Shown here piece by piece: positions 1 through 6,989 of a DNA stretch of 9,721 nt. The DNA is from an uncultured Clostridia bacterium. Its GTDB lineage: Bacteria; Bacillota; Clostridia; Christensenellales; Borkfalkiaceae. Position numbers and translations under genes: made by a program. How positions within the stretch are numbered: position 1 is the stretch's first letter; each line of letters starts with the position of its first letter. The notes beneath the pieces were generated by a model, which was given only the letters and a program-made list of their open reading frames with translations, did not search any database and had not been told where the DNA came from. The stretch is from NCBI GenBank assembly GCA_946627905.1, contig CAMOVY010000032.1, forward strand, positions 1-9,721. The letters are read 5' to 3'.

Positions 1-49
1 TACCAACTATATAGTTAAAATCATCGACCGCGAATCGGCGTACATTTAA
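1..49 (+). CDS. C-terminal end of probable LplB-type sugar ABC transporter permease (partial)
   Basis: An open frame enters at the left edge (first full codon at 2-4) and ends at TAA 47-49, giving the 15-residue tail TNYIVKIIDRESAYI. Seen: the frame is open to the edge and its stop overlaps the ribosome-binding site of the next gene, so the two are translated back to back. Known: LplB/YteP/UgpA-type permeases commonly sit directly before an LplC-type permease and end in a short tail of the form N-(hydrophobic)-x-K-I-x-x-E-x-A-(aromatic/hydrophobic). Inferred: this is the partner that forms the membrane heterodimer with the 60-935 permease. Only 15 residues are visible, so the call rests mainly on gene order. 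Confidence 0.6.
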   Translation, partial: TNYIVKIIDRESAYI

Positions 50-56
50 GGAGAGG
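47..56 (+). promoter_or_regulatory. Ribosome-binding site overlapping the upstream stop codon
   Basis: A strong Shine-Dalgarno run, AAGGAGAGG at 48-56, lies just before the ATG at 60. It begins inside the TAA stop (47-49) of the preceding partial permease gene. The arrangement suggests translational coupling of the two permease subunits. Confidence 0.75.
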
Positions 57-59
57 TTT

Positions 60-935
60 ATGGTCGGCAAATTACGCAAAATAACTTTATTCGATTGCTT
101 TAACGTGTTGTGGATGGTTTTATTTGCCGTGTTCTGTCTCATCCCGCTTATGATTATGATTTCGGGGTCGCTTTCGACGGACAGCGCTATTCAGAATTTC
201 GGCTATACCATTTTTCCGAAAGAGTGGAGTTTCACGTCTTACGGCGTGGTCTTTAACGACAGTATAGTAATTTTCAGGGCGTACGGGGTAAGTATTCTCG
301 TCGCCGCTTCGGGAACGGTTTTAAGCCTTTTCTTAACGGCGATGATTGCCTTTCCGCTGTCAAGACCCGATTTCAGGTTTAAAAACTCTATAACGATATT
401 GATACTTATAACTATGCTTTTCTCCCCGGGGCTTGTACCCACGTATATACTTATAACCCAGTATCTGCAGTGGAGAGACAGTCTTTTGGCACTTATAATC
501 CCCGGGCTCGGCGGGTCGTTCTACATTATACTTATGCGAACCTTTTTCGGGGATATTCCAAAAGAAATAAGCGACAGCGCCAAGATAGACGGCAGTTCTA
601 ACTTCGGAATTTTCTTAAAAATATTTTTGCCGCTATCGTCTCCGGCACTTGCAACCTGCGCGGTATTGTTTTCGCTAAACTACTGGAACGACTGGTATTC
701 TTCTTTCCTGTATATACAGAGTCGGGAACTCTGGTCGGTGCAGTACCTTATGATAAAACTTGCCAACGAAGCGCAGGCGTGGAAAACCAACGCAAGCCTT
801 GCTTCGGGTTCGGAAAGCGCGGATTCGGTGGTTATGGCGACCTGTATAGTGGGTAGCGTTCCCGTAATGATAGTATTTATGTTCTTGCAAAAATACATAG
901 TAAAAGGCATGATGGTCGGCGCGGTCAAAGGCTGA
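60..935 (+). CDS. Carbohydrate ABC transporter permease, LplC/YtcP (MalG-like) type
   Basis: Integral membrane subunit of a sugar importer, with about six predicted membrane segments in 291 residues, the usual family length. Seen: a hydrophobic N-terminal segment at about residues 17-36; a periplasmic-type stretch typical of MalG relatives; the EAA loop that contacts the ATPase at about 170-191 (SDSAKIDGSS followed by KIFLPLSSPA); the YWNDW block at 208-212; and the C-terminal motif KYIVKGMMVGAVKG, close to the KYFVKGxMIGAVKG ending of LplC/YtcP proteins. Start: ATG 60 has a strong AAGGAGAGG upstream. It follows a probable LplB partner and precedes the solute-binding lipoprotein, the standard order for this importer class. 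Family transporters carry oligosaccharides or uronic-acid oligomers. The substrate cannot be read from this subunit. No ATPase gene is adjacent, so a shared MsmX-like ATPase is presumed. Confidence 0.95.
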   Translation: MVGKLRKITLFDCFNVLWMVLFAVFCLIPLMIMISGSLSTDSAIQNFGYTIFPKEWSFTSYGVVFNDSIVIFRAYGVSILVAASGTVLSLFLTAMIAFPLSRPDFRFKNSITILILITMLFSPGLVPTYILITQYLQWRDSLLALIIPGLGGSFYIILMRTFFGDIPKEISDSAKIDGSSNFGIFLKIFLPLSSPALATCAVLFSLNYWNDWYSSFLYIQSRELWSVQYLMIKLANEAQAWKTNASLASGSESADSVVMATCIVGSVPVMIVFMFLQKYIVKGMMVGAVKG

Positions 936-972
936 CGACCGATAAAACGTAAAAAACCAAGGAGAAAAAACG

Positions 973-2505
973 ATGAAAAAACTTATTTCGATTATTGTTG
1001 CAACGATTGCGGCGCTTACGTGCGTCGGCGGCGCGGCAGGGTGCGGAAGCTCGGGCAGAAGAGCGCCGTCCGATACCATACGGTATATCGTCTATTCCAG
1101 CGGCGGTTCGCTTGACGACAGCGACAGAATAAAAGAATCGGTTAACCAAAGAACCAAAGAGGAACTGGGTTTCAATGTAGAGTTCGAGTATCTCGGCTAC
1201 GACGATTATGCCAACAAATTAGGCTTATATTTCGGTACAGACGAGAATTTCGATATGTGCTTTACGGGCTCTATCCTGTCCGGTCTTTCTTACTCCGACA
1301 GGGCGGCGGACGGATATTTTAGGGATATAACCGATTTGCTTCCCGAATACGCGCCCGAACTGTGGGCGTCGATGGACGCTAAAATTTGGGATGCGGCGCG
1401 TGTCAACGGTAGAATTTACGGCGTTATCAACGAACAGATATTTGCGCGCAGCGTAGGGCTTTGCATAGATAAAGAGATAGCAAATGCTTTAAATCTTACT
1501 CAGGAAAAAATAGACGAAGAAGGATGGGATTATAGGTATTGCATAAACCTTGCGATGGAACATATTAAAAACGATTCGACTATTTCCACGGGCGGTAAAA
1601 TACCTTCTACGACTCTCGTTATAGGCGAAGCGTGGTCGGACATATTTATGCAGAATTACGCGCTGGACTCTTTGGGTGCGGACGCACTTATCCCCGGCAT
1701 AATCGAAGCGGGTGAAGACAAAACGCAGGTCATCAATCAGTATGAGTCTCAGTATTTCAGAGAATTCGTCGACTTTTGTAGGGAAATGCACGAAAAGGGT
1801 TATATAACCAAAGAACAGGCGTCAAGCCCCATTACTTCTAACCAAAGGGTAAGAATTACGGGTACTTATAAACCCGGTGCGGAAGCGACTTTATACAACG
1901 CGATAGGCAGGGAATTCGTTCAGTTCAGATTCGGAACGCCGCTTCTTACAACCTATAACGTTACCACTTCTATGACGGCTATAAACAATCGAAGCGGCAA
2001 TGTCGACAAGTGCCTTAAATTTATAGAACTTATGTATACAGACAAATCGTTCTATAATCTCGTTGCGCTGGGCGAAGAAGGGGTTGATTACTCTTGGAGC
2101 GATGCTACTGACGACAACGGTGAGACTTACTATTACATTTCTTATAATAAGCAGAGTAAATATAAACTCAATACGGACTGGTCGGTAGGTACGGAATTCA
2201 ACGTGTACAGGAAATATCTGCAACCCGCTGACGTTGTTGAAAAAACAAGAGCGTTAAACGCCAACAGCACGGTTTCACCCGCGTACGGATTTACTTTCTT
2301 GCCGACAAGTTCTTTAAGAACGGATATAAGTTCCTGCTATATGGAGGCTTCTACGCAGATAAAACAACTTCTTAACGGAACTTACGACAATAGTAAAACC
2401 ACCGACAAGATAATAGAAGAACTTGTTGCGAAATTAAACAGCAACGGTGCGGCGCGTATAATTTCCGCTAAGCAAACGCAACTCGACGCGTTTCTTAATA
2501 AATAA
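973..2505 (+). CDS. Extracellular sugar-binding lipoprotein of ABC transporter (LplA-like, DUF3502-type C-terminus)
   Basis: Substrate-capture subunit for the permeases upstream, tethered to the outer face of the membrane. Seen: an N-terminal MKKLISIIVATIAAL signal sequence with a lipobox-like AAGC, giving probable lipidation at Cys24. Position -3 is Ala rather than the preferred Leu. A Ser/Gly/Arg-rich linker follows, then a long mature domain (510 residues total, normal for the LplA/YtcQ group). The stretch at about 335-375, with NNRSGNVDKCLKFIELMYTD then KSFYNLVALGEEGVDY, matches the 'multi-residue TDK-x-x-YNL-x-x-x-GxEG-x-x-Y' block common to this group. The C-terminal end (LVAKLNSNGAARIISAKQTQ then LDAFLNK) matches the usual helix in DUF3502-type members. 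Start: ATG 973 has AAGGAG at 959-964, 8 nt upstream. The gap to the permease is 37 nt. Ligand identity is unknown; the downstream enzymes suggest an alpha-galactosyl-containing oligosaccharide (inference). Confidence 0.92.
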   Translation: MKKLISIIVATIAALTCVGGAAGCGSSGRRAPSDTIRYIVYSSGGSLDDSDRIKESVNQRTKEELGFNVEFEYLGYDDYANKLGLYFGTDENFDMCFTGSILSGLSYSDRAADGYFRDITDLLPEYAPELWASMDAKIWDAARVNGRIYGVINEQIFARSVGLCIDKEIANALNLTQEKIDEEGWDYRYCINLAMEHIKNDSTISTGGKIPSTTLVIGEAWSDIFMQNYALDSLGADALIPGIIEAGEDKTQVINQYESQYFREFVDFCREMHEKGYITKEQASSPITSNQRVRITGTYKPGAEATLYNAIGREFVQFRFGTPLLTTYNVTTSMTAINNRSGNVDKCLKFIELMYTDKSFYNLVALGEEGVDYSWSDATDDNGETYYYISYNKQSKYKLNTDWSVGTEFNVYRKYLQPADVVEKTRALNANSTVSPAYGFTFLPTSSLRTDISSCYMEASTQIKQLLNGTYDNSKTTDKIIEELVAKLNSNGAARIISAKQTQLDAFLNK

Positions 2506-2512
2506 AATTTAC

Positions 2513-2517
2513 GGAGG
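2513..2517 (+). promoter_or_regulatory. Ribosome-binding site that decides the start of the anchored protein
   Basis: GGAGG at 2513-2517 lies 10 nt before ATG 2528 and only 3 nt before an out-of-frame ATG at 2521. The 2528 start opens a frame with a classic MKKLF signal peptide. The 2521 frame closes after 62 Arg/Gly-rich codons and is judged spurious. Confidence 0.7.
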
Positions 2518-2527
2518 AAAATGAGAA

Positions 2528-3493
2528 ATGAAAAAACTGTTTGCACTTATTACGTCGGTTATTATGACGGTGGCGCTGTTTGCGTTCCCCATAACGGCGT
2601 CTGCGGACGAACCCGTCGAAGATACGGGTACGGTACTTGTCGATATCGACTTTTCGGACAGTACGGTAATCGACGATTTCGGCGGCACATGGGGCGCATG
2701 GATAATTGACGAAACAAACGAAGTTTTTCGCCCCGAATCCCCGTGGTCAAATACGAAACTTAATCAGGCGATTGAGTTTGAAGGGAAGAGAATCGTTTTA
2801 ACCGTCGATTTCGTCATAGAATATACGGAAGATCCGAATTTGATGCCGGCGCTGACAATCGGTATGACGAACAGCGAAGGTCGTGGCGCTGTGATAAGAT
2901 TTTTAATTGACAACGAGTCGCTATATTCGCATGCCTTTGGAACTTCGGGGTGGTTTATGGATTCACAGTGGAAATTCATACAGGAAGAACTTACCGTACG
3001 CACTTTGGAAATGACTTTCGATATCGATAAAACTCTGACCGTTAAAGTGGACGGGGAAGTACTTACCCACTCCAACGGCAATAGTATGAGCAAAGTCAAT
3101 CTTGTCGATTTGTACGAAGGGTTTGCGGAAGACTTCGTAGGATATTTTACGGTTATGGCATCGGGCGGCAAGGAAGTTGAGCAAGAAGAGGGGTACCAAG
3201 GTCCTGATGTTTATACAACCGATACTTATATAGACAATCTTAAAATAGTGGCGTACGACACCCCCGCATCCGAAGAAGATCCCCCTGCACCCGTGCAGCC
3301 CGACGACCCGGACCCTTCGGGGGACGAGCCTTCACAGGTTGAACCGTCTACGCCGAATAACAACGAACCGCTTAACGGCAACAACGTTGAAAAAGGCGGT
3401 TGCGGTTCTGCGATAAGCGGATTTTCGATTGCCGCGCTGGTTTTGGCTTCCGGCACGACGATAGCGGTATTCAGAAAGAAAAAAGAAAAATAA
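2528..3493 (+). CDS. Secreted, surface-anchored beta-sandwich protein with Gly-Gly-Cys-Gly C-terminal sorting-like signal
   Basis: A 321-residue protein of unknown function, placed between the solute-binding lipoprotein and the glycosidases. Seen: a signal peptide at 1-26 with a likely cut after ITASA (before Asp27); a beta-strand-rich domain at about 35-243 containing alternating hydrophobic strands and ending TYIDNLKIVAYD, a closing strand typical of concanavalin/LamG-like jelly-roll folds; an acidic Pro/Asp/Glu/Ser linker at about 246-280; then GGCGS at 290-294, a hydrophobic segment at about 297-315 and the basic tail RKKKEK. The tripartite end resembles Cys-containing CTERM sorting signals such as MYXO-CTERM or Synerg-CTERM; it is not an LPXTG signal. 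Inferred: a glycan-binding protein displayed at the envelope that helps concentrate substrate for the transporter. No catalytic motif is recognised. Start ATG 2528 has GGAGG 10 nt upstream, and the gap from the preceding gene is 22 nt. The fold call is moderate; export and anchoring are well supported. Confidence 0.75.
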   Translation: MKKLFALITSVIMTVALFAFPITASADEPVEDTGTVLVDIDFSDSTVIDDFGGTWGAWIIDETNEVFRPESPWSNTKLNQAIEFEGKRIVLTVDFVIEYTEDPNLMPALTIGMTNSEGRGAVIRFLIDNESLYSHAFGTSGWFMDSQWKFIQEELTVRTLEMTFDIDKTLTVKVDGEVLTHSNGNSMSKVNLVDLYEGFAEDFVGYFTVMASGGKEVEQEEGYQGPDVYTTDTYIDNLKIVAYDTPASEEDPPAPVQPDDPDPSGDEPSQVEPSTPNNNEPLNGNNVEKGGCGSAISGFSIAALVLASGTTIAVFRKKKEK

Positions 3494-3533
3494 AAAAATT
3501 TAAGGCTAAACTGCTTTTAACTTGGTTTTGATT

Positions 3534-4769
3534 ATGACGGCGTACGAATTTATTGTTTCCGAAATAGATAAAACGACTAAACTTTCCTGCGAAGGCGATA
3601 ATACGCTTATTCCGCTTCCGTATCCGTTTACCGTTCCATGCGTTAAAGACACCTTTCTCGAAATGTATTACTGGGACACGTATTTTACAAATAAATGTCT
3701 GTGTTTAACGGGCAGAAGAGAGCAGGCTTTTAACAACGTTCGGAATCTTGCCTATATGCTGAAAGTATACGGCAAGATTCCGAACGGAAACAGGGCGCAC
3801 TATGTCGGGCGTTCGCAGCCGCCCTTTTTCGGGATGATGCTTAAAGACTTGCTTACGACAAAGCACTTAACGCACGGTATAACTTTAGAAACCGCTTACA
3901 GGCTTCTTAAAACGGAGTATACCTTTTGGGAAACCAAAAGAAAGACAAAAAGCGGACTTAACGCTTACGGTTGTGATTTAACCGATAAAGAAGCGCTGGG
4001 GAATTTCGGGGTTTATAACGAAATTCACACACAAAAGTATTTCGAGCGGACGGGTATATCAATGGCAAATACTCCTAAAAACGGCAGGCACGTTATAGCG
4101 GAGTGCGAGTCGGGGTGGGATTTTTCGCCGAGGTTTAGCGGAAAGTGTATGAATTATAACGCCGTCGACCTGAATTCGCTTTTGTATTTCGACGAAGTTT
4201 TACTCAGCGACTGGGCGGCAAAACTTAAAAAGGATAAGGATAGCGAAAAGTTTGAAAAAAAGGCGGAATCAAGAAAAGCGAAAATGCAGGAATTATGCTT
4301 TGCGGGCGGCGTATACCGCGATTACGACTTTGTAAGCGGTACTCCGTCGCCCGTGATAAGTTGTGCGTCGCTGTTTCCGTTTTTTACGGGGCTATCGGAC
4401 GACGTGTCGGCGTTTATAGCCGCGCTTGAAAGATTAGAAAAAGATTACGGTGTAATCGCCGCGGAAACCGAAACGCGCAATTTTCAATGGGCAGAACCGA
4501 ACGGCTGGGCGCCCTTACAGTACGTAGCCGTAAAAGCGGCGGAGATGCTGGGGCTTAAAGAAACGGCGGTACGGCTTTCGGAAAAATATATTTCCACCAC
4601 CGAAAGACTGTTTGAAAAGACGGGCGGGCTGTGGGAAAAGTACAACGCCATAACGGGGGACTTGGGTGTTTCTTCGGAATACGGTACGCCCGAAATGTTG
4701 GGCTGGTCCGCGGGCGTTTACGTGGCGCTTAAAGAATTTAAAAAAAGCGGATACGAACATTTAGTGTAG
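3534..4769 (+). CDS. Compact cytoplasmic GH37 trehalase-family glycosidase
   Basis: Predicted (alpha/alpha)6-barrel inverting glycosidase of 411 residues, shorter than typical bacterial trehalases of about 540 or more. Numbering is from ATG 3534. Seen: FLEMYYWDTYF at about 41-51, matching the latter half of trehalase signature 1; IPNGNRAHYVGRSQPPFF at about 82-99, with the Arg-Ser-Gln-Pro-Pro substrate loop; ESGWDFSPRF with Asp196 at the position of the family's catalytic acid; QWAEPNGWAPLQ at about 318-329, matching signature 2 except Ala for Asp; and SSEYGTPEMLGWSAGVY with Glu382 at the catalytic-base position. Odd: the PGGR of signature 1 is replaced, and the usual RPRPESY block is not recognisable. 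There is no signal peptide. Start: ATG 3534 is preferred. A TTG at 3522 in the same frame would add four residues. Neither has a clear Shine-Dalgarno site, and the frame is closed by TAA at 3507-3509. Trehalose or another alpha-glucoside-like substrate is possible. Family assignment is firm; specificity is not. Confidence 0.87.
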   Translation: MTAYEFIVSEIDKTTKLSCEGDNTLIPLPYPFTVPCVKDTFLEMYYWDTYFTNKCLCLTGRREQAFNNVRNLAYMLKVYGKIPNGNRAHYVGRSQPPFFGMMLKDLLTTKHLTHGITLETAYRLLKTEYTFWETKRKTKSGLNAYGCDLTDKEALGNFGVYNEIHTQKYFERTGISMANTPKNGRHVIAECESGWDFSPRFSGKCMNYNAVDLNSLLYFDEVLLSDWAAKLKKDKDSEKFEKKAESRKAKMQELCFAGGVYRDYDFVSGTPSPVISCASLFPFFTGLSDDVSAFIAALERLEKDYGVIAAETETRNFQWAEPNGWAPLQYVAVKAAEMLGLKETAVRLSEKYISTTERLFEKTGGLWEKYNAITGDLGVSSEYGTPEMLGWSAGVYVALKEFKKSGYEHLV

Positions 4770-4808
4770 CACCGTGGCTTTTTATACAGGCGTTTATTTA
4801 ATATACTT

Positions 4809-4815
4809 AAAGGGA
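4809..4815 (+). promoter_or_regulatory. Ribosome-binding site supporting the GTG start of the alpha-galactosidase
   Basis: AAAGGGA at 4809-4815 places GGG 9 nt before GTG 4824. Reading upstream in frame to the TAG at 4767-4769 shows no ATG, GTG or TTG, so GTG 4824 is the only standard start that keeps the N-terminal beta-strand region intact. Confidence 0.6.
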
Positions 4816-4823
4816 TTATCAAC

Positions 4824-6989
4824 GTGGCAATACATTTTAACGAACGGAATAAAACTTTTTATATAGGCGGAAAAGATTTCAGTTATATTTTCCGTATAAA
4901 AGACGGGCGTCTTCAGCACTTGTTTTTCGGCAAAAGAATAAAAGAGCAGGACGTAAGTTATATTGCGGACGGCAGAAAAACGGAATTTGCGCCGACCGTG
5001 TCGGACGGCGCGGAAAGTTCAGACGTATTAACGCAGGAATATCCCGTTTACGGGCGTGGCGATTACAGAGAACCCGCCGTGCTTATAACCGCGGCGGACG
5101 GCGGCAGAACGACGGATTTTATATATCGTTCGCACTCGATATTGAAAAACAAATCTAAAATTTCGGGCATGCCGACGCTTCGCGGCGGCGAAACGCTTGT
5201 AATAGAATTGCAAGACGAACTTTACGGGCTGATTTTGTCGCTTTATTATACCGTATACGAAGATTGCGGCGCTGTGGTTCGGCGCGTGGTGCTAAAAAAC
5301 GGCGGCAAAAGCGACGTTATTATAAATAAGATAAACAGTTTCAGCGTGGATATTCCGCGCTGCGATTTAGATAAAATATGTTTGCAGGGCGGCTGGGCGA
5401 AAGAGCGCGGCGTAGAACGCAGCGCGTTAACTCACGGCATATTCGAAGTGTCGAGTACGCGCGGCAGTTCTTCGCACCATCTTAACCCGTTTATTGCCCT
5501 TTGCGACAAAAACGCCGACGAAAACGTCGGCGAAGCATACGGGTTTAATCTAGTGTATTCGGGTTCGTTTTCCGTTAAGGCGCAAGTCGACCAACTCGGC
5601 ATAACGAGAGTGGGCGGCGGCATCAACGAAAAGGATTTTCGCTGGGCGCTTAAAGTCGGCGAAAGTTTTGAAACGCCCGAAGCGGTGCTTGTTTACAGCG
5701 CGGAAGGCTTGGGCAAAATGTCGCGCAATTTCCACGACCTTTATAGGGAATATCTTATAAACCCCGCGTACGCGTACAAAAAACGCCCAGTAGTGCTTAA
5801 CTGCTGGGAGAGTTTTTATTTTGATTTTAACGACAAGTCCCTTTCCGAACTTATCGCAAAAGCCAAGGGTACGGGGATAGATACTTTCGTGCTTGACGAC
5901 GGGTGGTTTGTCGGGCGTAATTCGGATAAGGCGGGGCTTGGCGACTGGCACGTCGATTACGATAAACTTTCGGGCGGACTTAAAGCCGTAGCCGACGACT
6001 GCCGTGCGGCGGGTATGAAATTCGGGATATGGATAGAGCCCGAAATGGTCAGCGAAGACAGCGAACTTTATCGCGCGCACCCCGATTGGGTGGTGCGCCA
6101 CCCCGATTTAACGCCGTGCAAAGGCAGACACCAGTTGGTTCTGGATTTTGCAAACCCAGACACAGTGGATTACGTAAAGGGCGTTATATCCGACTTGCTT
6201 AAAGAAAACGACGTTTCCTACGTTAAGTGGGATATGAACAGAAACATTACCGAGTTTTATTCGGTCTATCTTAAAGAGAGAAGTCAAGAGTTTGCGCACC
6301 GATATATTCTCGGCGTGTACGCGCTTGCGGAACACCTTACGGCGAGTTTTCCCGACGTGTTTTTCGAAGGCTGTTCGGGCGGCGGCGGCAGGTTTGATGC
6401 CGCTATGTTATATTATTTCCCGCAAATTTGGACTAGCGACAATACCGACGCGCTATCGCGCGCGTTTATTCAGTACGGCACGAGTTTTTGCTATCCGCTG
6501 TCGGCAATGAGCGGGCACGTTTCGGCGTGTCCCAACCACCAGACGGCAAGGATTACCCCCTTTTCGTCCAGAACGGCGATAGCGTCTTTCTGTTCCACGG
6601 GTTTCGAACTCAATTTAAACGCGTTGACCGAAGAAGAGACGAAAGGCATTAAAAAGCACGTGGAATTTTACGACGGAATTTCCGACCTTATATTAAAAGG
6701 CGACTTATACAGACTGTTAAGTCCGTTCGACGGCAATTACTTTTCGCAAATGGTGGTGTCCAAGGATAAAAAGAAAGCCTTGTTTATTCTTATGAAAAAA
6801 CTTGCCCGTTGCAACGACGTTTACCCCGTGGTAAAACTAAAGGGGCTTAACGAAAACTTTACGTACGAAACGGGCGGCAGGCTTTACGGCGGAGACGCGC
6901 TTATGAACGTGGGACTTAAATTTCCTAACGATTTGAAAGATTTTGAAACCGTGCTTATGGTATTTACCGTGCGGGGGGCTGAAAAATGA
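4824..6989 (+). CDS. Alpha-galactosidase, glycoside hydrolase family 36
   Basis: Retaining alpha-galactosidase that removes terminal alpha-linked galactose, for example from raffinose-family or galactomannan oligosaccharides. Its 721 residues match the large tetrameric bacterial GH36 enzymes. Seen: an N-terminal beta-supersandwich region (about 1-315); NCWESFYFDF at 326-335 (many relatives read NNWEATYF, so Cys327 replaces an Asn); LDDGWF with Asp358-Asp359; FGIWIEPEMVSEDSELYRAH from 400; YVKWDMNR with the nucleophile at Asp470; GCSGGGGRFD at 516-525; and IWTSDNTDA with acid/base Asp539. The 69-residue spacing between the two catalytic aspartates is normal for the family. A C-terminal beta-domain closes the protein. 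There is no signal peptide, so it acts in the cytoplasm on imported sugar. It starts with GTG and its stop overlaps the start of the next gene (ATGA, 6986-6989), indicating tight translational coupling. Function is confident; the natural substrate is inferred only as alpha-galactosyl-containing. Confidence 0.95.
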   Translation: MAIHFNERNKTFYIGGKDFSYIFRIKDGRLQHLFFGKRIKEQDVSYIADGRKTEFAPTVSDGAESSDVLTQEYPVYGRGDYREPAVLITAADGGRTTDFIYRSHSILKNKSKISGMPTLRGGETLVIELQDELYGLILSLYYTVYEDCGAVVRRVVLKNGGKSDVIINKINSFSVDIPRCDLDKICLQGGWAKERGVERSALTHGIFEVSSTRGSSSHHLNPFIALCDKNADENVGEAYGFNLVYSGSFSVKAQVDQLGITRVGGGINEKDFRWALKVGESFETPEAVLVYSAEGLGKMSRNFHDLYREYLINPAYAYKKRPVVLNCWESFYFDFNDKSLSELIAKAKGTGIDTFVLDDGWFVGRNSDKAGLGDWHVDYDKLSGGLKAVADDCRAAGMKFGIWIEPEMVSEDSELYRAHPDWVVRHPDLTPCKGRHQLVLDFANPDTVDYVKGVISDLLKENDVSYVKWDMNRNITEFYSVYLKERSQEFAHRYILGVYALAEHLTASFPDVFFEGCSGGGGRFDAAMLYYFPQIWTSDNTDALSRAFIQYGTSFCYPLSAMSGHVSACPNHQTARITPFSSRTAIASFCSTGFELNLNALTEEETKGIKKHVEFYDGISDLILKGDLYRLLSPFDGNYFSQMVVSKDKKKALFILMKKLARCNDVYPVVKLKGLNENFTYETGGRLYGGDALMNVGLKFPNDLKDFETVLMVFTVRGAEK

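Noticed and set aside
675..1079. Long minus-strand open frames opposite the permease, binding protein, GH36 and beta-helix genes
   Set aside because: They are antisense shadows of well-supported genes, lack ribosome-binding sites and recognisable domains, and show no protein-like pattern.
2521..2709. A 62-codon + strand open frame starting at ATG 2521, close to GGAGG
   Set aside because: It overlaps the signal peptide of the 2528 gene in another frame, reads as Arg/Gly/Tyr-rich low-quality sequence, and the site spacing to 2521 is only 3 nt.
3499..3520. Possible small hairpin between the anchored-protein and trehalase genes
   Set aside because: The arms need a wobble pair and a bulge and hold only a few pairs around a 6-nt loop; too weak to call a terminator.
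4779..4807. Possible internal promoter before the alpha-galactosidase (TATACT at 4802-4807)
   Set aside because: The -10-like box is acceptable but the hexamer 17 nt upstream matches TTGACA at only about three positions, so it is not supportable as a promoter.
5514..5531. A 7-bp hairpin with AAAA loop (GCCGACG / CGTCGGC)
   Set aside because: It lies inside the GH36 coding sequence, in a stretch encoding ordinary family sequence, with no following T-run. It is likely a chance result of codon choice.
6075..6112. Short direct repeat containing CACCCCGATT
   Set aside because: It encodes the normal GH36 stretch AHPDWVVRHPDL, where His-Pro-Asp naturally repeats; it is not a separate element.
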